Program-made: the position numbers and the translations under genes
The notes under the pieces: generated by a model
What the model saw: only the letters and a program-made list of their open reading frames with translations
Told to the model about the DNA's origin: nothing
The model's database searches: none
In this document: piece by piece, positions 19,362-29,800 of the stretch
Layout: each line of letters starts with the position of its first letter
Position numbering within the stretch: position 1 is the first letter of the stretch
From: Epibacterium ulvae
GTDB taxonomy: Bacteria > Pseudomonadota > Alphaproteobacteria > Rhodobacterales > Rhodobacteraceae
Assembly: GCF_018678075.1 (NCBI RefSeq)
Contig: NZ_JAHHIR010000005.1
Location: 62,001-126,000 of the forward strand
Length of the DNA: 64,000 nt
Direction of reading: 5' to 3'

Positions 19362-19841
19362 TCACTCTTCCAGGATGGCTTTCAGCCGGGCCTGTTCTTC
19401 TGTTGACAAGGCATCCTCGGACTTGGTCGTAGCGCGCGCACGTCCGCGCACAAAGCCACCGCCGACAATCAGACCAATCAGCAGCATGGCCGGACCTGCC
19501 GCCCAAAGCAGCCAATTGGCGCCGCCGGTGGTCGGCCGCAGCAGGACAAATTCGCCAAAACGGTTGACGATAAAATCCATCGCCTCGTCATCGGTGTCAC
19601 CCGCCGTCAGACGTTCGCGCAGCAGGATCCGCAGATCACGCGCCAGATCAGCGTTGGATTCGTCGATGCTCTCGTTACGGCAGACCAGACAGCGCAACCC
19701 CTTGGACAAGTCACGGGCGCGCGCTTCCAGGGCTGGATCATCCAGGATCTCATCCGGTTCAACCGCCCAGGCCGGTGCTGTGGCAAAGGGCGACAGCGCG
19801 ATGATAAGGGACAGACAGAGGGCCGAGAACAAGGTCTTCAT
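19362..19841 (-). CDS. ccmH: Cytochrome c-type biogenesis protein CcmH (CycL/Ccl2)
   Basis: The 159-residue protein has an N-terminal signal (residues 1-26), the thiol motif LRCLVC with Cys51 and Cys54, and one membrane segment near residue 105 (WLLWAAGPAMLLIGLIVGG). CcmH reduces the apocytochrome heme-binding cysteines in the periplasm and works with CcmF in heme ligation. The ATG overlaps the ccmF stop in an ATGA, proving operon linkage on the minus strand. The short C-terminal tail and absence of a TPR domain mean that the CcmI function is encoded elsewhere. Confidence 0.92.
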   Translation of the reverse strand: MKTLFSALCLSLIIALSPFATAPAWAVEPDEILDDPALEARARDLSKGLRCLVCRNESIDESNADLARDLRILLRERLTAGDTDDEAMDFIVNRFGEFVLLRPTTGGANWLLWAAGPAMLLIGLIVGGGFVRGRARATTKSEDALSTEEQARLKAILEE

Positions 19842-21811
19842 TCCGCAGGCACCCCTTGGACATTGGACTTGCGCGCACCTGCGGCGACGCGGAAACGCCG
19901 GTCCGACAGGCTGAGGAAGCCGCCAAAAGCCATCAACAGACACCCGCCCCAGATCCAATTGGCCAGCGGTTTGATATAGGTTCGCACCGTCCAGCCGCCG
20001 TTGTTTTGCGGATCGCCAATCACCACGTAAAGATCGCGTAGGAATTTGTAGTCAATCGCAGCTTCGGTCGTGGGCATGCGCGCCACCGGATAGTCGCGTT
20101 TTTCTGGATAGAGCGTGGTCACCGGTTTGCCGTCTCGCGTCACGTCAATCGTGGCGCGGGTCGCGAAATAGTTCGGCCCCCGCTCACGACCCACATCGCG
20201 CAGAACCATCGTATAAGCTCCAACCTCAAAGGGTTCATCAATCTGGGCGACACGGATGTCTTCCGCCTCCCAAGCCGTCAGACCGGCAATGGCAAAGATG
20301 GTGACACCAAGGCCCGAATGCGCAACCGCCTTGCCCCAATCCGCACGCGGCAGACGCAGGATCCGTTTCAGGCGATCGGTGACAGACGACTTGCCACTGC
20401 GCATCCACAGATCGGCAAAGGCGCCAAAGACCATCCAAGTGCCCAGAAACAGCCCAACAGGACCAAGGGCAGAGCGCCCGGTTTGCAGCGTAAAAGCCAG
20501 GACCATCATGGCCACGGCCAAGGCAAAGACATAGCGCAGCTGCCAACAGGCCCGCCGCAACTTGCCTCGTTTCCACGGCAGCATGGCTCCGATGGGCATC
20601 GCAATACCCAGACCCACCATGAAGGGGGTGAAGGCCATATTGAAAAACGGCGGTCCGACAGAGAGTTTGCGGTCAAAGGCCATCTCAGCCACCACCGGCC
20701 AAAGGGTGCCAAAGAAAACCACAAAACAGCTGACCGCCAACAGGATATTGTTGACCACCAGACCGGTCTCACGGCTGACAAGGCCAAAGACACCCTTGGC
20801 CTCCATCGCTTGGGCACGGGTGGCAAACAGCGTGAGGGCTCCGCCGGTAAACAGTGCGATGATGATCAGGATAAAGACACCGCGTTCCGGGTCATTTGCA
20901 AATGCATGGACCGAGGTCAAAAGCCCGGAGCGCACGATAAACGTCCCGATCAAGGAGAACCCAAAGGCCAGGATCGCCAGCAGAATGGTCCAGCTTTTCA
21001 GCGCCTCGCGTTTTTCCACCACGATGGCCGAGTGCAGCAATGCGGCAGACAACAGCCACGGCATGAAGGAGGCGTTTTCGACCGGATCCCAGAACCAGAA
21101 CCCGCCCCAACCCAGCTCGTAATAGGCCCACCAGGAGCCAAGCGCGATACCGATGGTCAGGAAAACCCAGGCCGCCAGGGTCCACGGGCGCACCCAACGC
21201 CCCCATGCCGCATCTACGCGCCCCTCGATCAACGCGCCCACCGCGAAAGAGAACGCCATCGACAATCCGACATAGCCCAAATAGAGGAACGGCGGGTGGA
21301 AGGCCAAGCCGGGGTCTTGTAACAGCGGGTTCAGGTCTTGTCCGTCCATTGGCGGCACGGCCAGCCGCAGGAACGGGTTGGATGTAAACAGGATAAAGCT
21401 ATAGAACGCGACGCCAATCGCAGCTTGAACGGACAGAACCCGCGCTTTCAACGTGGGCGGCAACCCGCCGCCAAACACCGCAGCGGTGGCACCAAACAGG
21501 GCGACGATCAACACCCACAACAGCATCGACCCTTCGTGATTGCCCCAGGTGCCAGCGATCTTATACAGCATCGGCTTGGCCGAGTGGCTGTTTAACGTCA
21601 CCAGCCGCAGCGAGAAGTCCGAGGTGATAAACGCCCACATCAACGCCCCAAAGGAGAAGGCGACAAAGAAGAATTGCGCCTGCGCCGCCGGTTCCGCCAC
21701 GGACATCCATCCGGGCCAGCGTTTGTGAGCACCAATGAGGGGGATCACCGTCTGGGCGATGGCAATCAGGAAGGCGAGGATAAGGGCGAAATGGCCGAGC
21801 TCTGTAATCAT
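19838..21811 (-). CDS. ccmF: Heme lyase subunit CcmF
   Basis: The 657-residue polytopic membrane protein is the heme ligase core of the system I cytochrome c maturation pathway. The tryptophan-rich heme-handling motif is WGGFWFWDPVENASFMPWL, near residue 235, and GTWGNHEGSMLLWV lies near residue 90. It accepts heme from holo-CcmE and attaches it to apocytochrome c together with CcmH, which overlaps it by four bases. ccmE lies 1.6 kb upstream in the same orientation, separated by the lysis pair. Confidence 0.95.
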   Translation of the reverse strand: MITELGHFALILAFLIAIAQTVIPLIGAHKRWPGWMSVAEPAAQAQFFFVAFSFGALMWAFITSDFSLRLVTLNSHSAKPMLYKIAGTWGNHEGSMLLWVLIVALFGATAAVFGGGLPPTLKARVLSVQAAIGVAFYSFILFTSNPFLRLAVPPMDGQDLNPLLQDPGLAFHPPFLYLGYVGLSMAFSFAVGALIEGRVDAAWGRWVRPWTLAAWVFLTIGIALGSWWAYYELGWGGFWFWDPVENASFMPWLLSAALLHSAIVVEKREALKSWTILLAILAFGFSLIGTFIVRSGLLTSVHAFANDPERGVFILIIIALFTGGALTLFATRAQAMEAKGVFGLVSRETGLVVNNILLAVSCFVVFFGTLWPVVAEMAFDRKLSVGPPFFNMAFTPFMVGLGIAMPIGAMLPWKRGKLRRACWQLRYVFALAVAMMVLAFTLQTGRSALGPVGLFLGTWMVFGAFADLWMRSGKSSVTDRLKRILRLPRADWGKAVAHSGLGVTIFAIAGLTAWEAEDIRVAQIDEPFEVGAYTMVLRDVGRERGPNYFATRATIDVTRDGKPVTTLYPEKRDYPVARMPTTEAAIDYKFLRDLYVVIGDPQNNGGWTVRTYIKPLANWIWGGCLLMAFGGFLSLSDRRFRVAAGARKSNVQGVPAE

Positions 21812-21921
21812 GGGGATTTTATACGCACCTCGGGGCCATAGGCCAATGGTTCAATCGCTCCCGCGCCTGCGCAGTTGGTCGCAGACACGGGGACGTGAGG
21901 CAGCTGCTGGATCTGGTGGCA

Positions 21922-22473
21922 TTAGCCGCGTTGCGCGGCCTTCCATTGGGCCAGCGCCGGGTTCGTTTCTGCGCGCGTCACCTGTGTTAGGTCTTTGATT
22001 GTGACCTCGGAATAGGTGTCCAAGGCCTTGAGATTGGACAGAACCTGCGGTACGCGCGCCAATGTTTCGGCCAGATTGCGTTGAAAGTCCTGCCCCTTGG
22101 CCTGATGGCGCGCCCCAAAGTAGAAGGTCACGATCACACCAAGCAGCCACCACAGTGGCTCGGGCACCAGCGCAATGCCTTGCATGCGGGCTGCAAACCA
22201 AACCGGATCGATCATGGCGGATGATAACAACCCCAACGTCCCCAGGGCAAGCAAGGGCCGTGGCAGCCGGTTCAGACCATCAACGACACGGTCAAACACG
22301 CCAACCTTGGGCTGGGCGAATTCCGCCGCCATCTGCGACAACGCGGACAGTTGGACCTCTTGACTGCGGTTGGCGGCGGCTTCGGCATTTTCTCGAAAGA
22401 CCTCTGCCGTTTCGCGCAGGACATTGCTCTGTGTGCCAAACAGGATCGGCAACACCGTTTGTATTACCCCCAT
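21922..22473 (-). CDS. Holin family protein (GTA_holin_3TM type)
   Basis: The 183-residue protein has an N-terminal amphipathic part, then two or three hydrophobic segments (PRPLLALGTLGLLSSAMIDP, then EPLWWLLGVIVTFYFGA) and a charged C-terminal tail. This matches the holin family found next to the GH108 muramidase in Rhodobacterales, whose Rhodobacter capsulatus member is needed to release gene transfer agents. The start at 22473 overlaps the muramidase stop by ten bases, so the two are translated together. Holins make inner-membrane holes that let the muramidase reach the wall. Phage origin is the alternative, but no phage structural genes are visible here. Confidence 0.8.
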   Translation of the reverse strand: MGVIQTVLPILFGTQSNVLRETAEVFRENAEAAANRSQEVQLSALSQMAAEFAQPKVGVFDRVVDGLNRLPRPLLALGTLGLLSSAMIDPVWFAARMQGIALVPEPLWWLLGVIVTFYFGARHQAKGQDFQRNLAETLARVPQVLSNLKALDTYSEVTIKDLTQVTRAETNPALAQWKAAQRG

Positions 22474-23075
22474 GACGCCACCCGTTGTGCAAATTCCTCG
22501 GCACTCAAGTGATAGGCGGGTGAGATGAAGTCCTCGGCCCGTTTGATCCAACCGCCCTTGGTCCCGGCGCGGGTGCGGGCGTATTTTCGACTTTTGGGGC
22601 GTCGGTCTGCAATTGCGAGGTAGTAGTTGCGTCGCGCAATCCCGTAGGCGTCGCGCAAGGCTTGCGCATCTACATGAGCCGCCGCATGTGCTGCTTTTGC
22701 GGTTTGCTGGCCAATGTGGCCGTCGACGGCGATCTCAAACCCCATATTGCGCAACAGGCGCTGAAGGATCAAAACCGCATTGCGCCCCGCGTTGACCTGC
22801 ATGTCAAAGACACTGTCCTGCAAAACCTCGGGCAAGAGATCAAGATGGGGCTTCTTGTAATAGTGATCGACAAAGATCTTGGTCGCGTCACCCTGTTCGA
22901 GCGCTTTGACATCGCTCACATCCACATCTCCGTCACGATCGATGTCACGGTTCAGGGAGTGCAACGTGTTCAAAGTCACCCCATGTTTGGTGGCGCCGCC
23001 CGGATCGTCGGGGTCGTTCACAAATCTCCCCTCGCGGGCGACAATTTCTTTGGCGATGTCATAGATATGGCGCAT
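22464..23075 (-). CDS. Holin-associated N-acetylmuramidase (GH108) with EF-hand-like loop
   Basis: The 203-residue protein belongs to glycoside hydrolase family 108: the catalytic Glu15 lies in REGRFVNDPDDPGGATKHGVT, and VDGHIGQQTAK in the second half belongs to the C-terminal peptidoglycan-binding region. It should cleave the glycan strands of peptidoglycan. No signal peptide is seen, which fits release through the adjacent holin. Residues 44-55 (DIDRDGDVDVSD) form a canonical 12-residue EF-hand or dockerin-type calcium loop. The gene overlaps the holin gene and is probably part of a gene transfer agent lysis module; this last point is inference. Confidence 0.85.
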   Translation of the reverse strand: MRHIYDIAKEIVAREGRFVNDPDDPGGATKHGVTLNTLHSLNRDIDRDGDVDVSDVKALEQGDATKIFVDHYYKKPHLDLLPEVLQDSVFDMQVNAGRNAVLILQRLLRNMGFEIAVDGHIGQQTAKAAHAAAHVDAQALRDAYGIARRNYYLAIADRRPKSRKYARTRAGTKGGWIKRAEDFISPAYHLSAEEFAQRVASWG

Positions 23076-23152
23076 GGCTCTGCTCCGGTTGAATGGATTG
23101 CGACCATCCTGGCAGAGCGCGCTTAACAGGCAGAAAGCGAGGCGCGCGCCGG

Positions 23153-23339
23153 GTGCGCAACACCCATTTGGTTGCGCACGCGAACACGATTATCCAATTC
23201 CCAAAAGGGATGCACTCCCGCGCCCGCGGGATCCTCCGCCCTTCGGGCCGTGATCCCTTGCGGCCTTGGGCCGCGCGCCGCGCTTTGCGCGGCGCCACCC
23301 CAAACGCAAAACGCCACCCTTTGGGCGGCGGGTTTGGGG
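23153..23339. repeat. Array of GC-rich hairpins between ccmE and the muramidase gene
   Basis: At least five inverted repeats are packed in about 190 bases: 23153-23179 (9-bp stem), 23217-23230 (5 bp), 23260-23274 (6 bp), 23275-23295 (9 bp, TTT loop) and a nested one with an outer 8-bp stem 23298-23305/23332-23339. The rest of the 317-base gap (23076-23392) has no convincing gene. The density is far above that of a single terminator; a mobile palindromic element or RNA structure downstream of ccmE is possible. Confidence 0.6.
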
Positions 23340-23392
23340 CGGGAGCACCTGCCTGATACTGGGTGTCACCTTTTTAGATAATAAACCCGGTC

Positions 23393-23836
23393 TTAACTTT
23401 CGGGTTCTTGATAGACGCCCTGCTCTTTCAGCGCGTCGACCACTTCCTTGGGCATATAGGTCTCATCATGTTTGGCCAGAATCTCAGAAGCCTCAAAGAC
23501 ACCATTCACATAACGCCCGGTGCCCACCATCCCCTGGTTCTCGCCAAAAAGGTCTGGCAACACGCCAGCAAACACCACTGGCACCGTTGCGCCGCCGTCG
23601 GTCACCGAAAACCGCACTTCGCCGCCTTCACCGCGCACCAATGTACCTTCTTCGACCAAACCACCCATCCGGAACACTTCGCTCGACTTTGGCGGCTCTT
23701 CCATCACCTGACTGGGCGCGCGGAAGAAGTTGATGCCATCGCGCATCGCATAGCCGATCAGCCCAGAGGCCAATATCAGCGCCGCCGTTGCGGCCACGAG
23801 AACTTGGATGCGTCGTTGTTTCTTCAGCGTCTTCAT
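23393..23836 (-). CDS. ccmE: Cytochrome c maturation heme chaperone CcmE
   Basis: The 147-residue protein has one N-terminal membrane anchor (residues 10-30) and an OB-fold periplasmic domain. His123 in LAKHDETYMP is the residue that binds heme covalently, with Tyr127 as the axial ligand. It carries heme from CcmC to CcmF. The start at 23836 (MKTLKKQRR) gives the standard length; the frame extends 11 codons upstream without a better site. It lies just downstream of argC (56 bases) on the same strand. Confidence 0.95.
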   Translation of the reverse strand: MKTLKKQRRIQVLVAATAALILASGLIGYAMRDGINFFRAPSQVMEEPPKSSEVFRMGGLVEEGTLVRGEGGEVRFSVTDGGATVPVVFAGVLPDLFGENQGMVGTGRYVNGVFEASEILAKHDETYMPKEVVDALKEQGVYQEPES

Positions 23837-23892
23837 ATACCTTGATCCAGGCGCGCCACCACGCGGCACGCCCGCCTCTCGGGGTTGTTCAA

Positions 23893-24921
23893 TTACGGAA
23901 ACAGCGGTGCCATCATCAGACCCGCTGTCTCTTCTTCACCTAACATGAGGTTTGCATTCTGCAAGGCTTGTCCACTGCTACCTTTTGTCAGGTTATCAAG
24001 GGCTGCTACCACAATGGCCCGCCCTTCAAGACGGTCTTGCGCAACCCCGATGTGGCAGAAGTTTGAACCACGCACATGGTGGGTCGACGGCGTTTCACCA
24101 AAGGGTAAAACCTCGATAAAAGGTTCTCTTTCATAGGCTTGTGCCAAGACCTCATGGATCGCGCTGGCCTCGCCTTTGACATAGGTCGTTGCCAGAATGC
24201 CGCGGTTGACCGGCAACAGATGTGGGGTGAATTGAACTGTGACGGGACGGCCTGCGAGCTTGCTGAACTCCTGGTCAAATTCGCCAAGGTGGCGGTGGGT
24301 ACTGCCAATTGCATAGGCATGATAGCCCTCGGACAGCTCCGCATGCAGCAGATTTTCCTTGAGCGCGCGACCGGCACCGGAGACGGCGCATTTCAGATCG
24401 AGGATAATCTCATCCAGATCAATGACCCCGGCCGAGATCAGCGGCCGCAGGGCAAATTGGCCCGTGGCGGCATTACACCCCGTGCCGGCCACAAGGCGTG
24501 CCGATGCGATCTCATCTCTGTAAAATTCCGTGAGGCCATAGACCGCCTCTTTCTGCATCTCGATCGCGGAATGGGGATTGCCGTACCATTTCTCATATTC
24601 CGCAGGATCCTGCAGACGGAAGTCGGCCGACAGATCGACGATTTTCAGATCCCGCGGCAGGGCGCTAATGACTTCCTGGCTGGTTTTATGAGGCAGCGCA
24701 CAAAAGCACAGATCGATCTGGGAAAAGTCGATTTCCGAGATCTTGCACAGGGTTGGCAGGGACAAGTGACGCAGATGCGGGAACACTTGGGCCATCTCCA
24801 TGCCTGCTTTGCGTTCCGCAGCCAGCGCTGCGATTTTGATCGAAGGGTGCTGCGAAATCAGCCGCACCAGTTCTGCGCCGGTATAGCCGGAGGCGCCCAG
24901 AATAGCCACGTTATGTGTCAT
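23893..24921 (-). CDS. argC: N-acetyl-gamma-glutamyl-phosphate reductase
   Basis: The 342-residue enzyme reduces N-acetylglutamyl phosphate with NADPH in arginine synthesis. The Rossmann motif [14 protein letters not shown] is at residues 9-22 and the catalytic Cys149 is in [12 protein letters not shown]. Other conserved parts are CALPHKTSQ and [13 protein letters not shown] near the C terminus. The upstream ribosome site is weak. It lies in a minus-strand run after murI and before ccmE. Confidence 0.95.
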   Translation of the reverse strand: MTHNVAILGASGYTGAELVRLISQHPSIKIAALAAERKAGMEMAQVFPHLRHLSLPTLCKISEIDFSQIDLCFCALPHKTSQEVISALPRDLKIVDLSADFRLQDPAEYEKWYGNPHSAIEMQKEAVYGLTEFYRDEIASARLVAGTGCNAATGQFALRPLISAGVIDLDEIILDLKCAVSGAGRALKENLLHAELSEGYHAYAIGSTHRHLGEFDQEFSKLAGRPVTVQFTPHLLPVNRGILATTYVKGEASAIHEVLAQAYEREPFIEVLPFGETPSTHHVRGSNFCHIGVAQDRLEGRAIVVAALDNLTKGSSGQALQNANLMLGEEETAGLMMAPLFP

Positions 24922-24996
24922 GTCGGTTCTCTGTTCAAAACTGTCATCCGCGATGGCGAGCCATCACTAGGTATCAAAGGAAGGGTCAAAGGGCAG

Positions 24997-25806
24997 TTAC
25001 GCTGCCTGGAATGAGATTTCTCGTCGGAGAAACTGGGTCGCATGGACGCTGACGCGCGCCGGATCGCCGGTGGTGTAAAACCCACCCGTTCCGGCCCCGA
25101 ACATATCAGAGTGGCGCGTCAGATAATCACCAAGGCTGTCTGCCACCAGATTGCCCTGGCTGTAGACCTTCACATTTGGGCCCAAGGCGTCCTGAAAGAT
25201 CGCCTCCATCAGCGGATAATGGGTGCAGCCCAAAATCGCCGCCTCAGGTGTCGGCATCTTGCGCAGCAGCGCATCCACATGGCTGCGCACCAAGGCTTCG
25301 GCGAGGATCATGTCACCGTCTTCGATGGCATCGACCAGCCCGCCACAGGCCTGTGCTTCGACATCCACACCAATGGCCCGAAACGCCAGTTCCCGCTGAA
25401 AGGCGCGGCTGGCCACGGTGGCCGGCGTCGCAAACAGCGCCACGTGTTTCACCGTCACTTCGCGCGGTGGGGAATTGTCGCCCCATTGGCGTTCGGTCAG
25501 CGTCTCGATCAACGGCACAAAGACGCCAAGGACGCGTTTGCCCGGCGGCAGGCCCTCTTCTTGCAAGCGACGCAGGGCAGCGGCCGACGCCGTGTTGCAG
25601 GCAAGGATCACCAGATCGCAGCCTTTGGACCACATGTCCTCAACCGCGTTTTTGGTGAGCTGATACACATCTTCTGCGTCACGCACACCATAAGGTGCGC
25701 GCGCGTTGTCTCCATAATAGAGGAAATCCACGTCCGGCAGAGACTTCTGCGCGGCGTCCAGCACGGTGAGCCCGCCCAGACCAGAATCAAAGATGCCTAC
25801 AGCCAC
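24997..25806 (-). CDS. murI: Glutamate racemase
   Basis: The 269-residue enzyme makes D-glutamate for peptidoglycan. Both catalytic cysteines are present: Cys70 in [11 protein letters not shown] and Cys194 in LGCTHYPLM; the N terminus [13 protein letters not shown] is typical. The start codon is GTG at 25806 with AGAGGG five bases upstream. The leader contains a near-perfect tandem repeat (GTACCCTCT twice at about 25807-25826). It is upstream of argC in the same orientation. Confidence 0.95.
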   Translation of the reverse strand: MAVGIFDSGLGGLTVLDAAQKSLPDVDFLYYGDNARAPYGVRDAEDVYQLTKNAVEDMWSKGCDLVILACNTASAAALRRLQEEGLPPGKRVLGVFVPLIETLTERQWGDNSPPREVTVKHVALFATPATVASRAFQRELAFRAIGVDVEAQACGGLVDAIEDGDMILAEALVRSHVDALLRKMPTPEAAILGCTHYPLMEAIFQDALGPNVKVYSQGNLVADSLGDYLTRHSDMFGAGTGGFYTTGDPARVSVHATQFLRREISFQAA

Positions 25807-25859
25807 TGTACCCTCTTGTACCCTCTCGACCCTGCACCCTGTGCTACGCTACGTCCCGT

Positions 25860-26759
25860 TCAGGCGCGCACCCGGTGCTTTTCCTCAAACTCAAACCCGT
25901 AATCCAAAGATTTCAACGGTGTTGGAGACAGCTCATACGTCGCTTTGCGCAAGAAATCCATCATTGCTTTTGTATCGCGCGACAGCGGGTCCAGGATGTC
26001 ACGGTCGATCGGAGCACCAATCGAAATGCGCACCGGACGGTCGACACGCTTTTTGAATTCCTTGATCAACAGCCCCATGCGCAACGTCACATGGACGTGG
26101 CTGGCAAGCTGGAACAGGCGTGAGGTGGTGCCATCAAAGAACACCGGCACCACAACCGCATTGGATTTGGCGATCATCCGCGCGGTAAAGCCACGCCAAC
26201 CGGGGTCCATGGGATGCGCAAACGGGGTTGCCGCCGTGCTGACCGTGCCGCCGGGGAAAATGCCAATGGCACCGCCCTGACCCAGATAGTCGAGTGCAGC
26301 TTTGCGGGTAGCAAGATTGGTGCGCATCGCCTCTTTTGAGGTGCCAAAATCCACCGGCAGAACCACCCGGTTCAGATCTTCGGCCTTGCGAAACACGTGA
26401 TTGGCCAGCATGCGGAAATCACCGCGCGTGCTGGACAGAATATTGCCCATCATCATGCCATCGAGGATCCCGTAAGGGTGATTGGCAATCAAGACCAGCG
26501 GGCGATCACGGGGGATCATATCCAACGAGCCGCGCACAACATCCAGCGACAGCCCATAGCGTTCCGGCAGAACCGACCAGAAGTCCTGGCCGGCGGCCAC
26601 GTCGTCCTCATATCCTTCAGCTCGTTTGATCAGTTTGAAACGCCCGGTGGAGTTTTCCATCAGGCGGATCAACGCACGGCCGGAACAGGTTTCGGCAGAG
26701 TGGGAGTAAGATATTTCGCGGGCGATCTGTCTGCGCGAAGGCATTTCGTAGAGTCTCAT
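25860..26759 (-). CDS. Lysophospholipid acyltransferase family protein
   Basis: The 299-residue protein has a PlsC-type acyltransferase core: IANHPYGILDGMM (residues 91-103) and FPGGTVSTA. The catalytic His94 and Asp100 are separated by five residues instead of the four usual in PlsC, a variant found in related alphaproteobacterial proteins. It probably acylates a lipid such as lysophosphatidic acid or a lyso-ornithine lipid, but no partner gene is next to it. There is no clear ribosome site at the ATG; an ATG five codons later is possible. Confidence 0.78.
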   Translation of the reverse strand: MRLYEMPSRRQIAREISYSHSAETCSGRALIRLMENSTGRFKLIKRAEGYEDDVAAGQDFWSVLPERYGLSLDVVRGSLDMIPRDRPLVLIANHPYGILDGMMMGNILSSTRGDFRMLANHVFRKAEDLNRVVLPVDFGTSKEAMRTNLATRKAALDYLGQGGAIGIFPGGTVSTAATPFAHPMDPGWRGFTARMIAKSNAVVVPVFFDGTTSRLFQLASHVHVTLRMGLLIKEFKKRVDRPVRISIGAPIDRDILDPLSRDTKAMMDFLRKATYELSPTPLKSLDYGFEFEEKHRVRA

Positions 26760-26886
26760 TCAACATCGTGGAAGCCCCAACAGCCAGTAACCATCGGGAT
26801 TATCCGGGGGATATAGGGCAGTCCGATCGAACTGCCCAGCACTTATGACACTATGGTAACCAAAGGGAAGCAATAGGTGATATTCC

Positions 26887-29800
26887 TTACTCCGCCGCTT
26901 TGGCTGGTTGCCTATCGTTTAATCCATGGGTCAGCGCCGCCAGCAGTTCTTCGCGCCGTTTGGCTGCTGTGACTTCATTTGCCGTCTTCACCGGGCCAAA
27001 TCCGCGAATTTGCAAGGGGAGTTCCGCCAAAGCCACCAGCGGATCCAGTCGCACAGACGCGGTGTCATCGCCGTCCAACACAAGCCATGTGGCCATGTCG
27101 CTTTCATATTGGCGGATCAACGCGCGCTCCATCTTGCGCTCAGCTGAATAGCCAAAAACATCAAACGGCGTGCCGCGCAGGCGTTTCATTCGCGCCAGAA
27201 GCGGCAGGAGTTTTTCCACCCACGGCCCAAAGGCGCGTTTTCTGGGGCGTCCATCCGGGTCGGTGCTCCCCAAGATAGGCGGCGCCAGGTGGTATTTCAG
27301 CTGTAACGCGCCTTCAAACTCCGCCTCGGCCTTGGCGCGGGTGTCCAGCAACAGGCGCGCGACCTCATATTCATCCTTATAGGCCAACAGCTTGTGATAC
27401 CCCTTGGCGACCGCTTCCTTAAGGCGAGGGTTGCGGATCGGCTGCAGCAGTTTCAGATACCGTTTTGCCAGCCGCCCCCCTTGGTAGGCACGCAAGTGAT
27501 CGGCGCGGAAGGCGATCTGCTCCTCCAGCGTTTTCGGCAATGCGGTTGCCTTGGGCGCGATCAGCGCTTGCGCCGCCTCGCTGTCAGTCACCGCCCAGCG
27601 ACCGATGTCAAAGGCGCGTTTGTTGCGCTCCACCGCGGTGCCGTTCAACGTGATCGCCTGCATCAAGGCGTCGTGGCTGACCGGGATCAGACCCCGCTGC
27701 CAGGCCGCGCCAAAGATCATCATGTTGGAAAAGATCGAATCGCCCATGGTGATCCGCGCCAATTCGCTGGCATCAAACAGATCAGCCCGGTCCCGCAGCC
27801 GGGCAGTCAGTGCCAGTTGCAGCCGCTCTCCCGGAATGCGAAAACCGGTGTCGCGGGTGAAATCGCCGGTGATGATCTCATGACTGTTGACCACCGCACC
27901 GGTGCGCCCCTGTGCGGTCAGTCCCAAAGTCTTGGCCCCGGCGCTGACCACCAAATCACCGCCGATCAAGGCATCCGCCTCGCCGGTAGCCACACGAATG
28001 GCGCTGATATCCTCGGGTCGGTTGGCAAGCCTGCAATGGATATGCACCGCGCCCCCCTTCTGGGCGAGGCCGGCCATCTCCATCATCCCCGCGCCCTTGC
28101 CATCGATCTGTGCGGCCTGGGCCAGGATCGCGCCAATGGTCACAACGCCCGTGCCCCCCACCCCGGTGATCACCACATTATGGGTGCCGTTGATGGTCGG
28201 CAGCTTAGGCATCGGCAAATCCGGCAGATCCAGGTCCGTGGTCGCCGTTTTGCGAATTTGCGCGCCCTTGACCGTCACAAAGGACGGGCAGAACCCATTT
28301 ACGCAAGAATAATCCTTGTTGCAGGACGATTGATCTATTGCCCGCTTGCGGCCCAGCTCGGTTTCGACCGGCACGATGGACACGCAGTTGGACTGCACCC
28401 CGCAATCGCCACAGCCTTCGCAGATGTCGGTATTGATGAACGCGCGCTGATCCGGATCAGGGAACGTCCCCTTTTTGCGACGGCGACGTTTTTCGGCAGC
28501 GCAGGTCTGCACATAAAGGATGACCGACACGCCCTCGACCTCAGTAAAGTCGCGCTGGACCTGCATCATCTGATCGCGGGCGTGAAAACTGACCCCTTTG
28601 GGAAACAGGCTCAGATCCAGATCTTCCTTGTCGTCATAAACCACGGCGAGCTTTTGCACCCCCATGGCGCGCAGTTCATCAGCGATGCGATGGGCGGTCA
28701 GATCCCCCTCGGCCTCTTGCCCGCCGGTCATCGCCACCGCGTCATTATAGAGGATCTTGTAGGTGATCGTGGTGCCTTGGGCCAAAGCCGCGCGGATCGC
28801 CAGAATGCCCGAGTGGTTGTAGGTCCCATCGCCGAGGTTCTGAAACACATGTTTGGTGTTGGAAAACGGCGCTTCGCCGACCCAATTGGCCCCTTCGCCG
28901 CCCATTTGGGTCACGCCTTGGGTTTCGCGGTCCATCCATTGCACCATAAAATGACAGCCAATCCCGGCATAGGCGCGACTGCCTGCGGGGACGCGGGTGG
29001 AACTGTTGTGGGGGCAGCCCGAACAGAAATAGGGCAAACGATTGGCGATGTTTTCTGCGTTATCGGACCGTTTTGCGTCGGCCAATGCGGCGAGCCCCGC
29101 CTGTATCGCCTCGGTATCGCGGCCCTCTTCGACCAGAATACCGCCAAGCTTTTCGGCGATCATAATCGGGTCGAGGGCGAATTTGGTGGGGAAAAGCTCT
29201 TCGCGGTGCATGGTCCCGGCTCCGCCCTTGTACCAGCCATAAACACGGCGGCCGCGACGGTCGTCAAAGATCGCCTCTTTGATCTGGATCTCGATCAGCT
29301 TGCGCTTTTCTTCCACCACCACAATCAGGTCAAGTTCTTCGGCCCAGTCATTGAACCCTTTCATATCCATCGGGAACGTCTGTCCGACCTTGTATGTGGT
29401 GATACCAAGCCGTTCTGCCATCGCTTCGTCGATATTCAACAGCTTCAACGCATGCACCAGATCGAGCCAATTTTTACCAGCCGCCACCAATCCGATCTTG
29501 GCACCGGGTTTGCCCCAAACACGTTTGTCCATCTTGTTGGCATGGGAAAACGCCTCGGCTGCAAAGCGTTTGTAGTCGATGATCCGGTCTTCCTGGCGGA
29601 AACGGTCATCATCGAGGCGAATGTTCAGCCCATCCGCAGGCATGTCAAATTCAGGTGTCACCAGCCGCATCCGGTCGGGGTCGCCGTCGACCACGGATGT
29701 GACCTCGATCGTGTCTTTCATGGTTTTAAGCCCGACCCAAAGGCCGGAAAACCGCGACAAAGCATAACCATAGATGCCATAGTCCAGAATCTCCTGCACC

